In this document: positions 32,836-42,824 of the stretch, piece by piece
Numbering within the stretch: position 1 is the stretch's first letter
How the letters are laid out: the number at the start of each line of letters is the position of its first letter
The notes under the pieces: generated by a model
Database searches by the model: none
Seen by the model: only the letters and a program-made list of their open reading frames with translations
Told to the model about the DNA's origin: nothing
Program-made: the position numbers and the translations under genes
Source of the DNA: a virus
Length of the DNA stretch: 49,405 nucleotides
IMG/VR virus record: IMGVR_UViG_3300027734_000108
Span: 1-49,405 of that record
Reading direction: 5' to 3' (one strand)

Positions 32836-35388
32836 CTATTGTGTTATGGGATTTGGTGGAGCAAAGTTAAACTGCATCTCATTAGACGGAGCAGCCGTTG
32901 TTGGCTGTTGTTCTTCATTACCGAAGTCTTGAATAGCACCTAAGTAAGCACCGTATGAACCACGACGAGCTACTTGACCAGTTGTGTACTGCAATACTTT
33001 ACCAGCTAATGACTTAATCTTCTCTGTATCTTCAACAGTATTAATCTTTTGGTACAATGCAGCAGTTTCTTTTAACTTATCTGTGTCTAATAAGAAGTCA
33101 CTAATTGCAGCACGTTCAGTTTGATTAGCTTTGTTTTGAAAGAACTTACTTAAACCAATTGTAACTTTTTGGAATGGTGAAGTAATCTGACGACGAGCCA
33201 ATGAAACAATTTGCTCAGGAGGCATACCAGTAAACTCTTCAATCTTAGTCTTACGGATACTGGACAAAGGAATATTCAACTTCAAGGGATTAGAATACAA
33301 CGATTGAGTTGCTTCAGCCAATGCCTCTACGTTTTTGATGTATGTTGGTCCGAATAAAGTATCTAAAGCATCTTTATTCTTTAGGAAATCATCGTATGTT
33401 CTACCGCTTGTAGTCAATCCTTCTAATACAGATGCTCTAAAACCTTTTAATGCTTCAGGATTCTTGTTTAACTCTTTCATAACCTGAGCACGGTCATTAG
33501 GAATAGTCAAGAACCTACCAACAACAGTATCTAATTTCTCGTTACCGATACGACTAAACAAGTTATCAGCTTCACGCTTTTGCTCAGTCTTAAGTAAGTT
33601 GGTTAACTTAGCTTGTGTATTGAGTAGCAACTTAGAATCTGTGGATAAACCACGAATCTCGTCAGCAATCTCAGGAACAATCTTTAATGAGTCTTTGTTC
33701 TTTGCAAGGAAACGATCTATTAACTTAGGATTAACTGAACCATCTGCATTAAGCAGATTAGGTGTCTTAGCTAAGTCATACATAAATGAATCACGAACAA
33801 TGTCTTTACCTTCGTTACCAGCAATGTCTAAGAACTGATTCAAAGCTGAAGGATTCTTAGTCAAGACAGGAACAGTTTGCTCAACAAATCCCTTGCTACC
33901 AATCTCTTCAATTGCTCTGGCTTCAAATGGAATACCTACCTTACGTAAGTACTCAGCATCAGCACCACGGTAAGAAGTCTTGAAAGACGCTGGAAGTTCG
34001 TCTACAACACTGTTTAGTTCAAACTTTAAGTTATTAAGTACACGACGAGTATCTGAGCTTGCATTACCACGCAACGCTAAATTAATTTCACGTTTTAGTG
34101 AATCTAAATCACGTACAGTCGCATCTTTAAATACTTCTTGTGTAATCTCTTTACCAGCGTCATCAAGCTGACCTGTTTTTACGATGTCAGGAGCAAACGC
34201 AGACTTTACTTTTTTGAATATGGTTGGAAAAGTTTTAAATAAATTAGCATTTACTTCGTCATTCACAAAACCATATAAACGACTGGTTTGATCTGGATTT
34301 AATTTAATACCTGCTTCAGTGGCATTATCCAATGACTTCTCATACAAAGGAGCTACTTCTTTACGAGCAATAGCTTCTTTAGACTTAACTAAATTAACTG
34401 TTCTGTTGCCCAATTCTGTAGGATCGACACTGTCAATACGATTACCGATGCTGGCTAATTCATCATCAATGTCAGTCAGACGACGAGTTAAACTCTTGGT
34501 TGCTGAAGCTGGCTGAGCTGTGGCTTCTAATAGACGCTCTGAAGAAGCCTTACCAAACAATGCTTTAGCACGGTCTAAAATAGCTTGTTTAGCATCTAGT
34601 TCTTGTTGACGCATTGCAGCACCAAAACCAGACGGATCAGCAGCAGCCTGTGAACGAGACTCTTGTAGAATTACATTAGAGCCTTGTGTCGCTGCAGGAG
34701 CAGGTAACTTAACTCCTGTAAGTCTTTCAATCTCAGTTGCACGAAGCAAGTTAGCATTGATTTCTGGATCTGATTCAAGTGCTTTAATAGCTACACCAGC
34801 AGCTCGTTTATTACCAGCAGCTTGAGTTAAGTCTGTTAATGTTCCACCAGCACCAGCAGAGTTTTTTAAATTACTAAAGATGGATGAACCATTTAACATT
34901 AAGTTAGTTGGAGAGAATAGTGAATATGAACCACCAAGGAAACCACCAGCAATAGCTCCAGGAACTCCACCTAGTTCACCACCAATTTCAGCACCAGCAG
35001 CACTTGGAATTGCAGTGGCTGCAGCAGTTCCCATTCTAGGCATTCCAAACAAAGGGGCAGTATAGTATGTAGAAGGGCTTGTAGCAGTCCGCACAGCAGC
35101 TCCAGCAGCTCTTCCGAGCATGGTGTTAGGCTCCTGACCAGAAAGACCTAATTGCTGTCTAGCAGCTTCTAAAGCCTGATTAGAGGTAATGTCATATCCT
35201 GAAGGATAACCAAACAACGGAGCAAATCCTGTGGCAGCTTGAGCCCATGGCAGAGCAGCTACAGTCTCACGAAGTGGTCCTTCTATTGCTTGTTCACCAA
35301 TAAGCCTAGCCTCTGAAGGCTTTGGCTCAGCAGGTGCTTTCATATAGTCAGGAACTATATCACTTAAACTAAATGTAAAGTTAGCCAT
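32836..35388 (-). CDS. Large internal virion / DNA-ejection protein
   Basis: An 850-aa, mostly helical protein. Residues ~95-165 are Gly/Ala-rich and hydrophobic, a candidate membrane-inserting part; the rest is charged and coiled-coil-like. It is the last gene of the virion arm. Size, composition and grouping with two similar neighbours fit podovirus ejection proteins (P22 gp16/gp20 or T7 gp16-like roles). No lysozyme motif recognised. Assignment from context. Confidence 0.6.
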   Translation of the reverse strand: MANFTFSLSDIVPDYMKAPAEPKPSEARLIGEQAIEGPLRETVAALPWAQAATGFAPLFGYPSGYDITSNQALEAARQQLGLSGQEPNTMLGRAAGAAVRTATSPSTYYTAPLFGMPRMGTAAATAIPSAAGAEIGGELGGVPGAIAGGFLGGSYSLFSPTNLMLNGSSIFSNLKNSAGAGGTLTDLTQAAGNKRAAGVAIKALESDPEINANLLRATEIERLTGVKLPAPAATQGSNVILQESRSQAAADPSGFGAAMRQQELDAKQAILDRAKALFGKASSERLLEATAQPASATKSLTRRLTDIDDELASIGNRIDSVDPTELGNRTVNLVKSKEAIARKEVAPLYEKSLDNATEAGIKLNPDQTSRLYGFVNDEVNANLFKTFPTIFKKVKSAFAPDIVKTGQLDDAGKEITQEVFKDATVRDLDSLKREINLALRGNASSDTRRVLNNLKFELNSVVDELPASFKTSYRGADAEYLRKVGIPFEARAIEEIGSKGFVEQTVPVLTKNPSALNQFLDIAGNEGKDIVRDSFMYDLAKTPNLLNADGSVNPKLIDRFLAKNKDSLKIVPEIADEIRGLSTDSKLLLNTQAKLTNLLKTEQKREADNLFSRIGNEKLDTVVGRFLTIPNDRAQVMKELNKNPEALKGFRASVLEGLTTSGRTYDDFLKNKDALDTLFGPTYIKNVEALAEATQSLYSNPLKLNIPLSSIRKTKIEEFTGMPPEQIVSLARRQITSPFQKVTIGLSKFFQNKANQTERAAISDFLLDTDKLKETAALYQKINTVEDTEKIKSLAGKVLQYTTGQVARRGSYGAYLGAIQDFGNEEQQPTTAAPSNEMQFNFAPPNPITQ

Positions 35389-35389
35389 A

Positions 35390-36508
35390 TTATTGTAAAG
35401 TTCCTTCGTTTCCTTTAGAATCTATAACTTTAGTTGGTTTACCTGTAGCATCAACTTGAGTTACTTTCAATGGACCAAGTTTAGAATGATTAAAAGTTTC
35501 TCCTACAGTATAGGCTCTTTGACCTCTAGCAGCTCCACTACCTGTTACATTTGCTTCCCATGGAGGAGCAATAAAATCTTCTTGACCTCTTAGTTCAGGA
35601 ACTTTCTCAGAAGACTTTAGAATCGTATCACGTTTAGCTGTGTAGGTACGCTTGAGGTTTCCTTGAATAGCTTCAAGAACGTTTCTTTGATCTTCTTGAG
35701 TTTCTTCAGTAATCTTACCTTCAAGGAATTTACCAAGACTGTTCTTAACACGAGTAGGTAAATCACCAGTATTGATTAGACGTTTAATCTCAGCATTAGA
35801 CTTCTGTTTATCACCGCCCAAGGCAGACACAACTGTGTTCTCAAAGGCAGCCTGAGCAAACGGAGTTCCTGTTGCAAGTAGAGTTAGTCCTTGATTGATG
35901 TCAGAACCTTGTTTAATCAAAGGAGCAACTTCTTTTAAAAATACATCTCTACGATTAGCAGCAAAGTCAAACATCTTTGCATCTACAGAAATACTAGGAG
36001 TTCTGCTAGTTCCTTCAGCAGCAATGTACTTAGTAAGTTCTTGTACTTCTGGGCTATTAGCAGAATATCCTGCTTGCAGTAAACGACTTCTATCGCCCTG
36101 TGCTTTAGCAACAGGAGAAAGCTGTTCACGAGTCTTAGCAGTTATGGTAGCTTGTGATTCCAACATCTTCTGAGCTGCCGACACTGCCATCTGAGCTTGC
36201 TCTGGATAACCTGCCTGCACTAAAGCGGTAGCTAACTGTCTTAAACCAGCAGGATTAGTTGTATCAAACTGGCTTGCAAGTTGTTTAAGTTCTGTTGCTT
36301 TAGCAAGCATTGGGTCTTTACCGCCCATTAATGTTGCACCAATAGTCCCTAACTGCTGACCACCACGGAATGCTCCGTATTGTCCTTGCTCTGCTCCAGA
36401 CAGTTGAGCAAATCGACCAGCTTGAGCCTCTTGATTAGCTTGCATTTGCATCTGGTATGTTGTGGGGTCAATACCAAACAACCCTTGTACTATTGAATTA
36501 TCAGCCAT
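35390..36508 (-). CDS. Probable internal virion / ejection protein 2
   Basis: A 372-aa Gln/Ala-rich helical protein with a FGIDPTTYQMQMQANQEAQ start typical of podovirus internal virion proteins. The C-terminal ~70 residues (RAYTVGETFNHSKLGPLKV) look beta-rich and separate. Located between the other two ejection-like genes, 1-2 bases apart. Role inferred. Confidence 0.6.
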   Translation of the reverse strand: MADNSIVQGLFGIDPTTYQMQMQANQEAQAGRFAQLSGAEQGQYGAFRGGQQLGTIGATLMGGKDPMLAKATELKQLASQFDTTNPAGLRQLATALVQAGYPEQAQMAVSAAQKMLESQATITAKTREQLSPVAKAQGDRSRLLQAGYSANSPEVQELTKYIAAEGTSRTPSISVDAKMFDFAANRRDVFLKEVAPLIKQGSDINQGLTLLATGTPFAQAAFENTVVSALGGDKQKSNAEIKRLINTGDLPTRVKNSLGKFLEGKITEETQEDQRNVLEAIQGNLKRTYTAKRDTILKSSEKVPELRGQEDFIAPPWEANVTGSGAARGQRAYTVGETFNHSKLGPLKVTQVDATGKPTKVIDSKGNEGTLQ

Positions 36509-36509
36509 T

Positions 36510-37571
36510 TTATAGTCCTAGTTCTGCGTTCATACCACTGTATCCTTGACCAGCTCCCATACCGTTACTGTTTGAACCAAAATAGGTCATGTCACCAGAT
36601 GTTTGATACCCGTCATAGTTTGGTTTGTTTATTTGATTCTGGAACCAACTATTAAGTGCTTGATTAGATCCAAGACCTTGCAATGCAGCACCACCGAATG
36701 AATACTGATTACCTTGTTGAGCAGTTCTTGCAGCGTTGATACCGCCAGTAAGTAAGGCATTACCGACGTTAGCACCTGCTGTAGCTTGTTTTGCACCCAA
36801 TGCAGTAGATAAGTCGAATGGCTGTTGACCCATGCCTTCGATGCTTCCAACCAATCCCAATTGAGTCTGTAATGGGCTGTAGCCAGCAGTTGTAAGAGCA
36901 GGTACTTGACCAAGCAATCCACCGCCTGTACCAAATAAACCAGCACCAAACTGAGTACGCTGTTGACCATATTGATCTGCTTGAGCAGCCAATGTTTTAT
37001 CTGACTGAGCAATTGAATTATAGTATGCAGCTAGTTCTGGATTAGTTTGTTGTAGTCCTCCAGCAACAGTACCACCAGTAGCTAAACCAGTACGACCTGT
37101 TTGAAATTGTTGGTTACGTAAGCCAGCTAACTGTTGTTCACGACCTGGAGCTAATAGACCTTGTTGCTGAGCCATGTAGTCTGCAGCAGCTTGTTGTGGG
37201 GAAGTAGCTAGATATTGTTGACCAAGATTAAATAAGGAAGAAGCACCGCCCATTAACGGCTGTGCTGCTTGACCTATTGCTTCAGGATTAAACGCCCCAG
37301 CTTGTCCATAAATACTATTTTGAATATTTTGTAATCTAGGATCAAGAGTATACCCTGCGGAAGCAATTGTTCCGTCAGGATTCATCGTAAAGTTAGACGA
37401 ACCTAGATTGGTAGTAATCCCAACAGGAGTAAACCTAGCTGCCTGAGCTGCTTGATCTGCTGCGTATCGTTGTGCGTCGGCTGATGTATTCGCTGCAGAC
37501 TTTGCAGCCTGACTGGACATGTAACTACCTGCGACTGTTGCTGCGGCTGCTGCTGCGGCTCCCCATGGCAT
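36510..37571 (-). CDS. Probable internal virion / ejection protein 1
   Basis: A 353-aa protein. Residues ~3-30 are Ala-rich (MPWGAAAAAAATVAGSYMSS), followed by Gln/Ala/Gly-rich helical repeats. This style is seen in podovirus DNA-transfer proteins (P22 gp7-like). Only one base separates it from the next gene. Role inferred from composition and grouping. Confidence 0.62.
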   Translation of the reverse strand: MPWGAAAAAAATVAGSYMSSQAAKSAANTSADAQRYAADQAAQAARFTPVGITTNLGSSNFTMNPDGTIASAGYTLDPRLQNIQNSIYGQAGAFNPEAIGQAAQPLMGGASSLFNLGQQYLATSPQQAAADYMAQQQGLLAPGREQQLAGLRNQQFQTGRTGLATGGTVAGGLQQTNPELAAYYNSIAQSDKTLAAQADQYGQQRTQFGAGLFGTGGGLLGQVPALTTAGYSPLQTQLGLVGSIEGMGQQPFDLSTALGAKQATAGANVGNALLTGGINAARTAQQGNQYSFGGAALQGLGSNQALNSWFQNQINKPNYDGYQTSGDMTYFGSNSNGMGAGQGYSGMNAELGL

Positions 37572-37572
37572 A

Positions 37573-37932
37573 TTAAGTTCCTTCTTTCATAATTAATACC
37601 TCATCTACTTTATCTGGATTAGTTTCTTCTGTTGCATGAATACAAAACCATACTGCGTCTTGTAACGCTGTAATGGAATGGTGTACCCCTTTGTGTATAG
37701 TAATACAAGCAGGAGCAGTGTACTTTATAGCTTTTGCATCTGTTTTAACAATTACTTCACCTGCAGCTAAAATGCTTAAATGGTCGTACTCGTGAGCATG
37801 ACTTAAAGCAAAATAACCTTTAGGCAACATCATTTGTTTAGCGTACACTCCGCTAGAGAAATGGTGCTGTGTTCCTAAATCTACTTCAAAAGTACCTTGT
37901 AGTTCTTTAAACTGTTCAGATACGGTGTGCAT
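37573..37932 (-). CDS. Cupin-domain protein
   Basis: A 119-aa single-domain cupin. HAHEYDHLSILAAGEV carries the first metal-binding motif (two His and an acid) and VHHSITALQDA the second His. I start it at ATG 37932 (AAGGA upstream) rather than at the longer frame. It overlaps the oxygenase gene by 17 bases, so the two are coupled. It might bind a metal or sugar or act with the oxygenase. Confidence 0.75.
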   Translation of the reverse strand: MHTVSEQFKELQGTFEVDLGTQHHFSSGVYAKQMMLPKGYFALSHAHEYDHLSILAAGEVIVKTDAKAIKYTAPACITIHKGVHHSITALQDAVWFCIHATEETNPDKVDEVLIMKEGT

Positions 37933-38521
37933 TTTTATCCTTAAACATCTCTGTACGAATACAAACAATCATTGCTATTCTGTCTGTATCACTTTCGTTA
38001 TCTACCCAATGAGGATTAGAGTTATCAAACCACCAAGCTTGTCCTAATTCAGGATCTATAACACCATCATCAAATCCAAATATAGAACCTTTAGAGTTCA
38101 TAATCGGTACATAAAACTTATCGTAATACTGGGCATGCCACCCTGCATCTGTGTGTCTAGCTATGTGTCCGTTAGCAGGTAACTTAGTAATTAAAACACC
38201 ACCTAAACGCTCACCATCAACAACACGCATTAAATCAAAAACTACTTTCTTAACACTTGGTATCTTATCTATTACTGGATACCAGATTGAATCATGTTCT
38301 GCTTCAAACCCTTCTAAACTACCTTTAGCTTCAAAAGGTCTTACATCGTTGTATCTTGCCCAGATGTCTTGCATTTGAGCATGTGGTGAGTTAGGAAAAG
38401 TTCTTCTATACTCATACTTATCAAACTTATCGTAATTATCTAAAAGTTCTTTCTGTAAAGGAAGAACATCTAGATTGCTACAAACTAATTCATGACTTGT
38501 AATCAAGCAGTACGCTTCCAC
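37916..38521 (-). CDS. 2OG-Fe(II) oxygenase, Asp/Asn beta-hydroxylase-like (copy B, complete)
   Basis: A 201-aa complete version of the cut gene at position 1. His123-x-Asp125 (RHTDAGWH), distal His171 (NPHWVD) and Arg181 fit the double-stranded beta-helix oxygenases of the Asp/Asn hydroxylase type. GTG start at 38521 lies inside the collar gene; TTG 38506 (L6), with GGAAG upstream and TTGA overlap, is a plausible alternative. The cupin gene follows. A role in modifying a virion or host protein is possible but untested. Confidence 0.8.
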   Translation of the reverse strand: MEAYCLITSHELVCSNLDVLPLQKELLDNYDKFDKYEYRRTFPNSPHAQMQDIWARYNDVRPFEAKGSLEGFEAEHDSIWYPVIDKIPSVKKVVFDLMRVVDGERLGGVLITKLPANGHIARHTDAGWHAQYYDKFYVPIMNSKGSIFGFDDGVIDPELGQAWWFDNSNPHWVDNESDTDRIAMIVCIRTEMFKDKNAHRI

Positions 38522-39216
38522 ATTTTAACAACAATAAACGGCTGTACGTTAGCGTTAGTTCCACTAGAACCTGAACTAGCTGTTGTAAGAGTATGAGTAT
38601 GTGATGCGTCTAAAGTTACACCGCCACCATCACCAGAATCATTCTGTATAGGAGTAATCCCAACTGTATTTCCTGTTGTTTTTGTAAAGACACCAGATGC
38701 TGTTCCTCCGCCAGTTCCAAATGATTCAGCAATACCAACAATTGCACCAGTAATGGAAGTACTATTTGTTGTTGCTGTATGTGTATGTGATACAGTAATA
38801 GCGTCTTTAGAACCACCAGTTTCTTCTAGTGTATCAAACAACGCATCAGCAGAATCAAGACCAACAATAACTTTACCTGCACCAAAAGCTGTCCATGTAC
38901 CAAAGCCAAGCAATGTGGCGGGGTTTGTAGAGACAGAAGCATTAATATAAACAGAACCTACTGGATAGATTAACGCTAAGGCTGCAGTCACAAAAGCAGT
39001 GGTGGCTATTTGAGTAGTGCTTGTACCAGCAGACGCTGTAGGGGCAGTCGGAGTACCAAGCAATGCAGGACTAGATATATCTGCCTTAGATGCAATAGCT
39101 GACGAGATAGCTGTAAACTCAGTATCTAGTTCAGTGCCTTTAACAATCTTACCTGAGTTACCAGTAGGAAGAGTATCCTTAGTGGTAAAATTAGTTGACT
39201 TTGAATAATCAGACAT
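38503..39216 (-). CDS. Tail fibre / collar-domain protein (copy B)
   Basis: A 237-aa counterpart of 584-1273. Identical layout to ~residue 150; thereafter the region between SHTHTATT and the terminal VQPFIVVKMWKR is different and 8 residues longer. The swap is confined to the likely receptor-facing part. Confidence 0.78.
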   Translation of the reverse strand: MSDYSKSTNFTTKDTLPTGNSGKIVKGTELDTEFTAISSAIASKADISSPALLGTPTAPTASAGTSTTQIATTAFVTAALALIYPVGSVYINASVSTNPATLLGFGTWTAFGAGKVIVGLDSADALFDTLEETGGSKDAITVSHTHTATTNSTSITGAIVGIAESFGTGGGTASGVFTKTTGNTVGITPIQNDSGDGGGVTLDASHTHTLTTASSGSSGTNANVQPFIVVKMWKRTA

Positions 39217-40826
39217 TATAAATTCTTTCCTGTTTTAATAGCTACATCTACTTTTTGAATAGATAGCGGAGATCCGTTAATATCTGATTCAAATCCAATT
39301 TGTAATACTTTACCCGATCCTGAAGCATTAAACTTTAAACTATCCAAAGCAATACCATTAGCATATTCTGCTATGCCGTATTCTGCTGTTCCGTATTCTG
39401 CAACAGTAATAGATTTTAAAGTGAGTGTACTGCTGTTATAGTTGTTGGTATAATCAAATCCCCACTTAATAGAAATAACCTGACTACCTCCTCCAATAAC
39501 AACCATTCCTAACTTCTTAAGAATCTTAATCGATGTTGGTTGTCCAAAGTCAAAGTAGTTAGTATAGTAAGACCAACGATAACTAGAACTATTATCTTGG
39601 TATCCAGTATATTTACCAATGTATCCTAACTGTCCAACATATAAGTCACGGTTTTCTAATACACAGAAAGAACGTGGATTAATGTTCTTCCATATAGTTG
39701 TTCTTGCTGCACCATTCTCTAAAACACCACGAGTATCAAAGCAATAAGTAAACCCAACTGAAGGTAACGATAATAAATAGAAAGCATCAGTTGCAAAGTA
39801 AACTGCTTTAATATTCTTAAGAGTTTCTGTAGCTACGTTAGCAATTAAATCATCACGTACGTTCTTAGAAACATCACGTAGTGGCATAGACTTCTCTTGA
39901 ATCAAACGACCAAGAGACTGTACACCTGTTTCAGATAAGAACATAATATCTGAACCAAATACAGAAGCTACAGAATCACGAGCAATACAACCCACACCTT
40001 TAATGACATCTTGTAATGTCATTGTTGCTGGATCTTTAGGATTCGAGTAAACTAAAATAGTTCTGCTGCACATTATAATTAAGAAACCATTATGTGCTGC
40101 TAAAGCTACAATACCGTCTCCAGTAGGAATAACGGTACTAATGTCTAAATACCCTGAAGTACCTGTAGTAAAATTAGATGGGTCTTGTAAGTCACTAAAG
40201 TAAACAGTTTGATTATCACCTGTTATGTTAGCAGTCCACATACGTCCATAAGCTGTTATAGCACAGTTAGGCAGGAATGTACTTACAGAATATCCTGTAG
40301 GTAAAGTACCAACATCACCTAATCTTTGAAAACCATAAGACCCAGTATGGTTATGTGTTGCATTACCTAGTTTATGGTACACCAATACTGGATGCCCTGC
40401 TTGAACAAATACAGCATGAGCAGAAGTATTACCACTACGATTATATGGCATACCAGCAATCTGCCAGTTGTCATCAGTAATAGTATATGCAGTAGTTCCT
40501 GTACCAGCAGCATCCACAACTGTTGTGTCTACGGCTGCGGTTAATGTAGTTGTACCAGTATATATTTTATTACCAGCACAACTAAATACTACATTACCAT
40601 CAGACTTAACAAACTCAAATACAGTTTTAACTGCTGGACTAGACGTAATTGCTGTTGTGTTTACTTTGGTCCAACCCTTACGAGCACCAATACGACCATA
40701 TTTATCTACCACGCAATTAAACGCTTCTAGTGCATACCCACTTGTGAGCTGTACTGAAGCATCTTGAATATTAAGTCCAGAGAATCCTGGAGCTTGTATC
40801 GAACCTGTTGTTAGAGCTTCTGCCAT
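39216..40826 (-). CDS. Tail stabilisation / hub-like protein (copy B)
   Basis: A 536-aa counterpart of 1273-2883, almost identical in protein while many third codon positions differ. Start at ATG 40826 (TAATG overlap) by analogy with copy A; a longer GTG frame from 40838 is not supported. Confidence 0.65.
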   Translation of the reverse strand: MAEALTTGSIQAPGFSGLNIQDASVQLTSGYALEAFNCVVDKYGRIGARKGWTKVNTTAITSSPAVKTVFEFVKSDGNVVFSCAGNKIYTGTTTLTAAVDTTVVDAAGTGTTAYTITDDNWQIAGMPYNRSGNTSAHAVFVQAGHPVLVYHKLGNATHNHTGSYGFQRLGDVGTLPTGYSVSTFLPNCAITAYGRMWTANITGDNQTVYFSDLQDPSNFTTGTSGYLDISTVIPTGDGIVALAAHNGFLIIMCSRTILVYSNPKDPATMTLQDVIKGVGCIARDSVASVFGSDIMFLSETGVQSLGRLIQEKSMPLRDVSKNVRDDLIANVATETLKNIKAVYFATDAFYLLSLPSVGFTYCFDTRGVLENGAARTTIWKNINPRSFCVLENRDLYVGQLGYIGKYTGYQDNSSSYRWSYYTNYFDFGQPTSIKILKKLGMVVIGGGSQVISIKWGFDYTNNYNSSTLTLKSITVAEYGTAEYGIAEYANGIALDSLKFNASGSGKVLQIGFESDINGSPLSIQKVDVAIKTGKNL

Positions 40827-41479
40827 TAGGCGGTCCACTCAGCTTCTTCAAGATACCGACCTGATTCAAGAGCAATAGCGTCGCTTAAAGATTGTCTATA
40901 CATTGCAAAAGCTTCGTTAGAAGCAATACCGCCATCTTCTCCACGCTCACCCATTGCACGGGCTAAAGCATTAAATATGACTGGTTCTGAAGGAATTAAT
41001 AAAGCATCTGAGTTAGCTGAAAGAGGAACCTGTGGTTTAATCACGTTGAAACGAAGATTATAAACACCATTAGGAATAGGATACAAATCTACCTGAGTAT
41101 CTCCGTCGGAGTTTGTACCATTAAAGTTATAGTATCTTGGTTGGTCTTTTTGTGCTGTCTGTATCAGAAACAACTTATTCATTTGTTCAGTTGTTTGTAA
41201 CTCCAACATATAGTCGTTGGTATCATTAATTACATCAATGACACGAAAGCGTTGACCAGATCCAACTAATACATAGTTAAACACATCTGCACCTGTAGTG
41301 GCAGATAAAGTGTCTGATAGTGCATTCCAGTTGTAAGCGTCTTCACACTGACGCTTTGCATCATTAATAAATTTACCAATAAGCTTTGAATAAGCGTTGT
41401 CCGATACAGAAGAAACCTCGTTCTCACGAAGTCTAATCAGTACGTCATTTACTAACTGTAGGTATGTCGGGGATGCCAT
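40826..41479 (-). CDS. Head-tail adaptor / tail tubular protein A-like (copy B)
   Basis: A 217-aa counterpart of 2883-3536. Scattered substitutions, with a small cluster near residues 78-115, but the overall frame and ends are kept. Preceded by the same promoter geometry. Confidence 0.7.
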   Translation of the reverse strand: MASPTYLQLVNDVLIRLRENEVSSVSDNAYSKLIGKFINDAKRQCEDAYNWNALSDTLSATTGADVFNYVLVGSGQRFRVIDVINDTNDYMLELQTTEQMNKLFLIQTAQKDQPRYYNFNGTNSDGDTQVDLYPIPNGVYNLRFNVIKPQVPLSANSDALLIPSEPVIFNALARAMGERGEDGGIASNEAFAMYRQSLSDAIALESGRYLEEAEWTA

Positions 41480-41488
41480 GGTGTCCTT

Positions 41489-41517
41489 ATATTAACACAG
41501 TTTTACTAAAAAGTCAA
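41489..41517 (-). promoter_or_regulatory. Sigma70-like late promoter (copy B)
   Basis: TTGACT (41512-41517), 17-bp spacer, TAATAT (41489-41494) on the minus strand, matching the copy A promoter at 3546-3574. Confidence 0.78.
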
Positions 41518-41530
41518 GATTTTTATCTAT

Positions 41531-41959
41531 TTAAGAATATACTCTTGTGCCAGCTTTGTCTATAATCAAAGCCTGTTTACGTGGTAATGTAGAAAAGCTA
41601 TTAGGAACGCTTATATGCGTCCATGAGTTGAATTCTCTGATGATCTGGTCATACCCTATGTCCGAAGCTATAATCGCCTTCACGACCTCATCTGGGGTCA
41701 TTCCAGGGACTCTGATGTCAGCAGCACATCCGATACGATGCTGGCTAGTATCTTTAGATCCTACAGCATCATTAACCTGTTTAGATCTAAAAGCAGAGTT
41801 AATCATAATAGGCTTATTACCTAGTACTTCTTTAACTCTTTCTAACATAGTTGCTAAACGACCTAAGTTAGCACGTTCTTGCTCATTAGGAGTATTATCA
41901 AACTCACGATGATCTGTATGAGTTAACTCTTCAAGAGTAAAGTGTTCACTTACGTTCAT
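41531..41959 (-). CDS. Endolysin, M15-family (copy B)
   Basis: A 142-aa counterpart of 3588-4016 with identical catalytic motifs (SQHRIGCAADI, WTHIS). Most changes fall in residues 10-50 and around 118-124. Confidence 0.88.
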   Translation of the reverse strand: MNVSEHFTLEELTHTDHREFDNTPNEQERANLGRLATMLERVKEVLGNKPIMINSAFRSKQVNDAVGSKDTSQHRIGCAADIRVPGMTPDEVVKAIIASDIGYDQIIREFNSWTHISVPNSFSTLPRKQALIIDKAGTRVYS

Positions 41960-42357
41960 TTAGCTTTATTCCTAATCTCTGTAACCTTCTCAAGGGTACG
42001 TGATCCAAAATATGCACCGAAGACTAGCATGCCCCAGTTACCTAAAAGAGTCACATAGGACTCGTTAGCATTCAATCCAAAGGCTGACATCATCGCAAAG
42101 ACAAAGTATCCACCAAGAATAGCTATCAAAGCCATTGGTCTAATATTTTTAGATAGCCACGAGTCAGAAGTCATGTCTGCTTTCCAGCGATCTGAGACAT
42201 TGTTCTGCTCATTCATGTCTGCTTGAAGGTCAGCAAGTTTACCATCCTGAGCTAGTTTAGCTAGGTCTAACTGTGCTTGTGCTTTCTGTGCAGGGTCAGG
42301 AATCAGCTTATCAACAAGCTTCATTCCTACTCCAATGATGTCATCTATTCCAAACAT
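41956..42357 (-). CDS. Holin of the 3-TM type (copy B)
   Basis: A 133-aa counterpart of 4013-4414 with one visible substitution (Glu to Asp near residue 38). ATGA-coupled to the endolysin. Confidence 0.85.
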   Translation of the reverse strand: MFGIDDIIGVGMKLVDKLIPDPAQKAQAQLDLAKLAQDGKLADLQADMNEQNNVSDRWKADMTSDSWLSKNIRPMALIAILGGYFVFAMMSAFGLNANESYVTLLGNWGMLVFGAYFGSRTLEKVTEIRNKAK

Positions 42358-42366
42358 TATTTACCC

Positions 42367-42819
42367 CTAAAGTTTATAACCCCAAGTACAAAACCACGCA
42401 ATGACCGCAGCAGCCGCAAAACAGTAAAACTGAACTCTTCTTACAGCTTTTAAATCGTGTTGGTATTCGTCTTTGTTTTTCTGTTCCATCTTTTCTATAT
42501 CTAACTTTATTCTAAGTAGTGCTTCCCACTCTTTAGCACCGTGCTTCTTAATAAAATCTATCTTTATCTTTGCTTCTTGGTCGCTTATTTGTTTTTTGTG
42601 ATTCCAATCGTTTAGTGCTTTAATGAGAGCAGTTTCTTTTCTAAACTCTGCTTCCCTAGCTGCTCTACGTCTTTCTGTTGCTTTTTGCTGTGCAACATTT
42701 GCTGCATCTTGTTGTATAGCTTCTACTTGTTTACCTAATGCTTTACCACTCTCACGACCAGCATCAAGACTACCAGTGAGTAGCTTTACTCCTTCGTTGA
42801 TTCCATAGGGATCTGGCAT
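42367..42819 (-). CDS. Coiled-coil protein with C-terminal membrane anchor (copy B)
   Basis: A 150-aa counterpart of 4424-4876 with a few N-terminal substitutions; the hydrophobic C-terminal segment is unchanged. Confidence 0.6.
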   Translation of the reverse strand: MPDPYGINEGVKLLTGSLDAGRESGKALGKQVEAIQQDAANVAQQKATERRRAAREAEFRKETALIKALNDWNHKKQISDQEAKIKIDFIKKHGAKEWEALLRIKLDIEKMEQKNKDEYQHDLKAVRRVQFYCFAAAAVIAWFCTWGYKL

Positions 42820-42824
42820 TCAAC

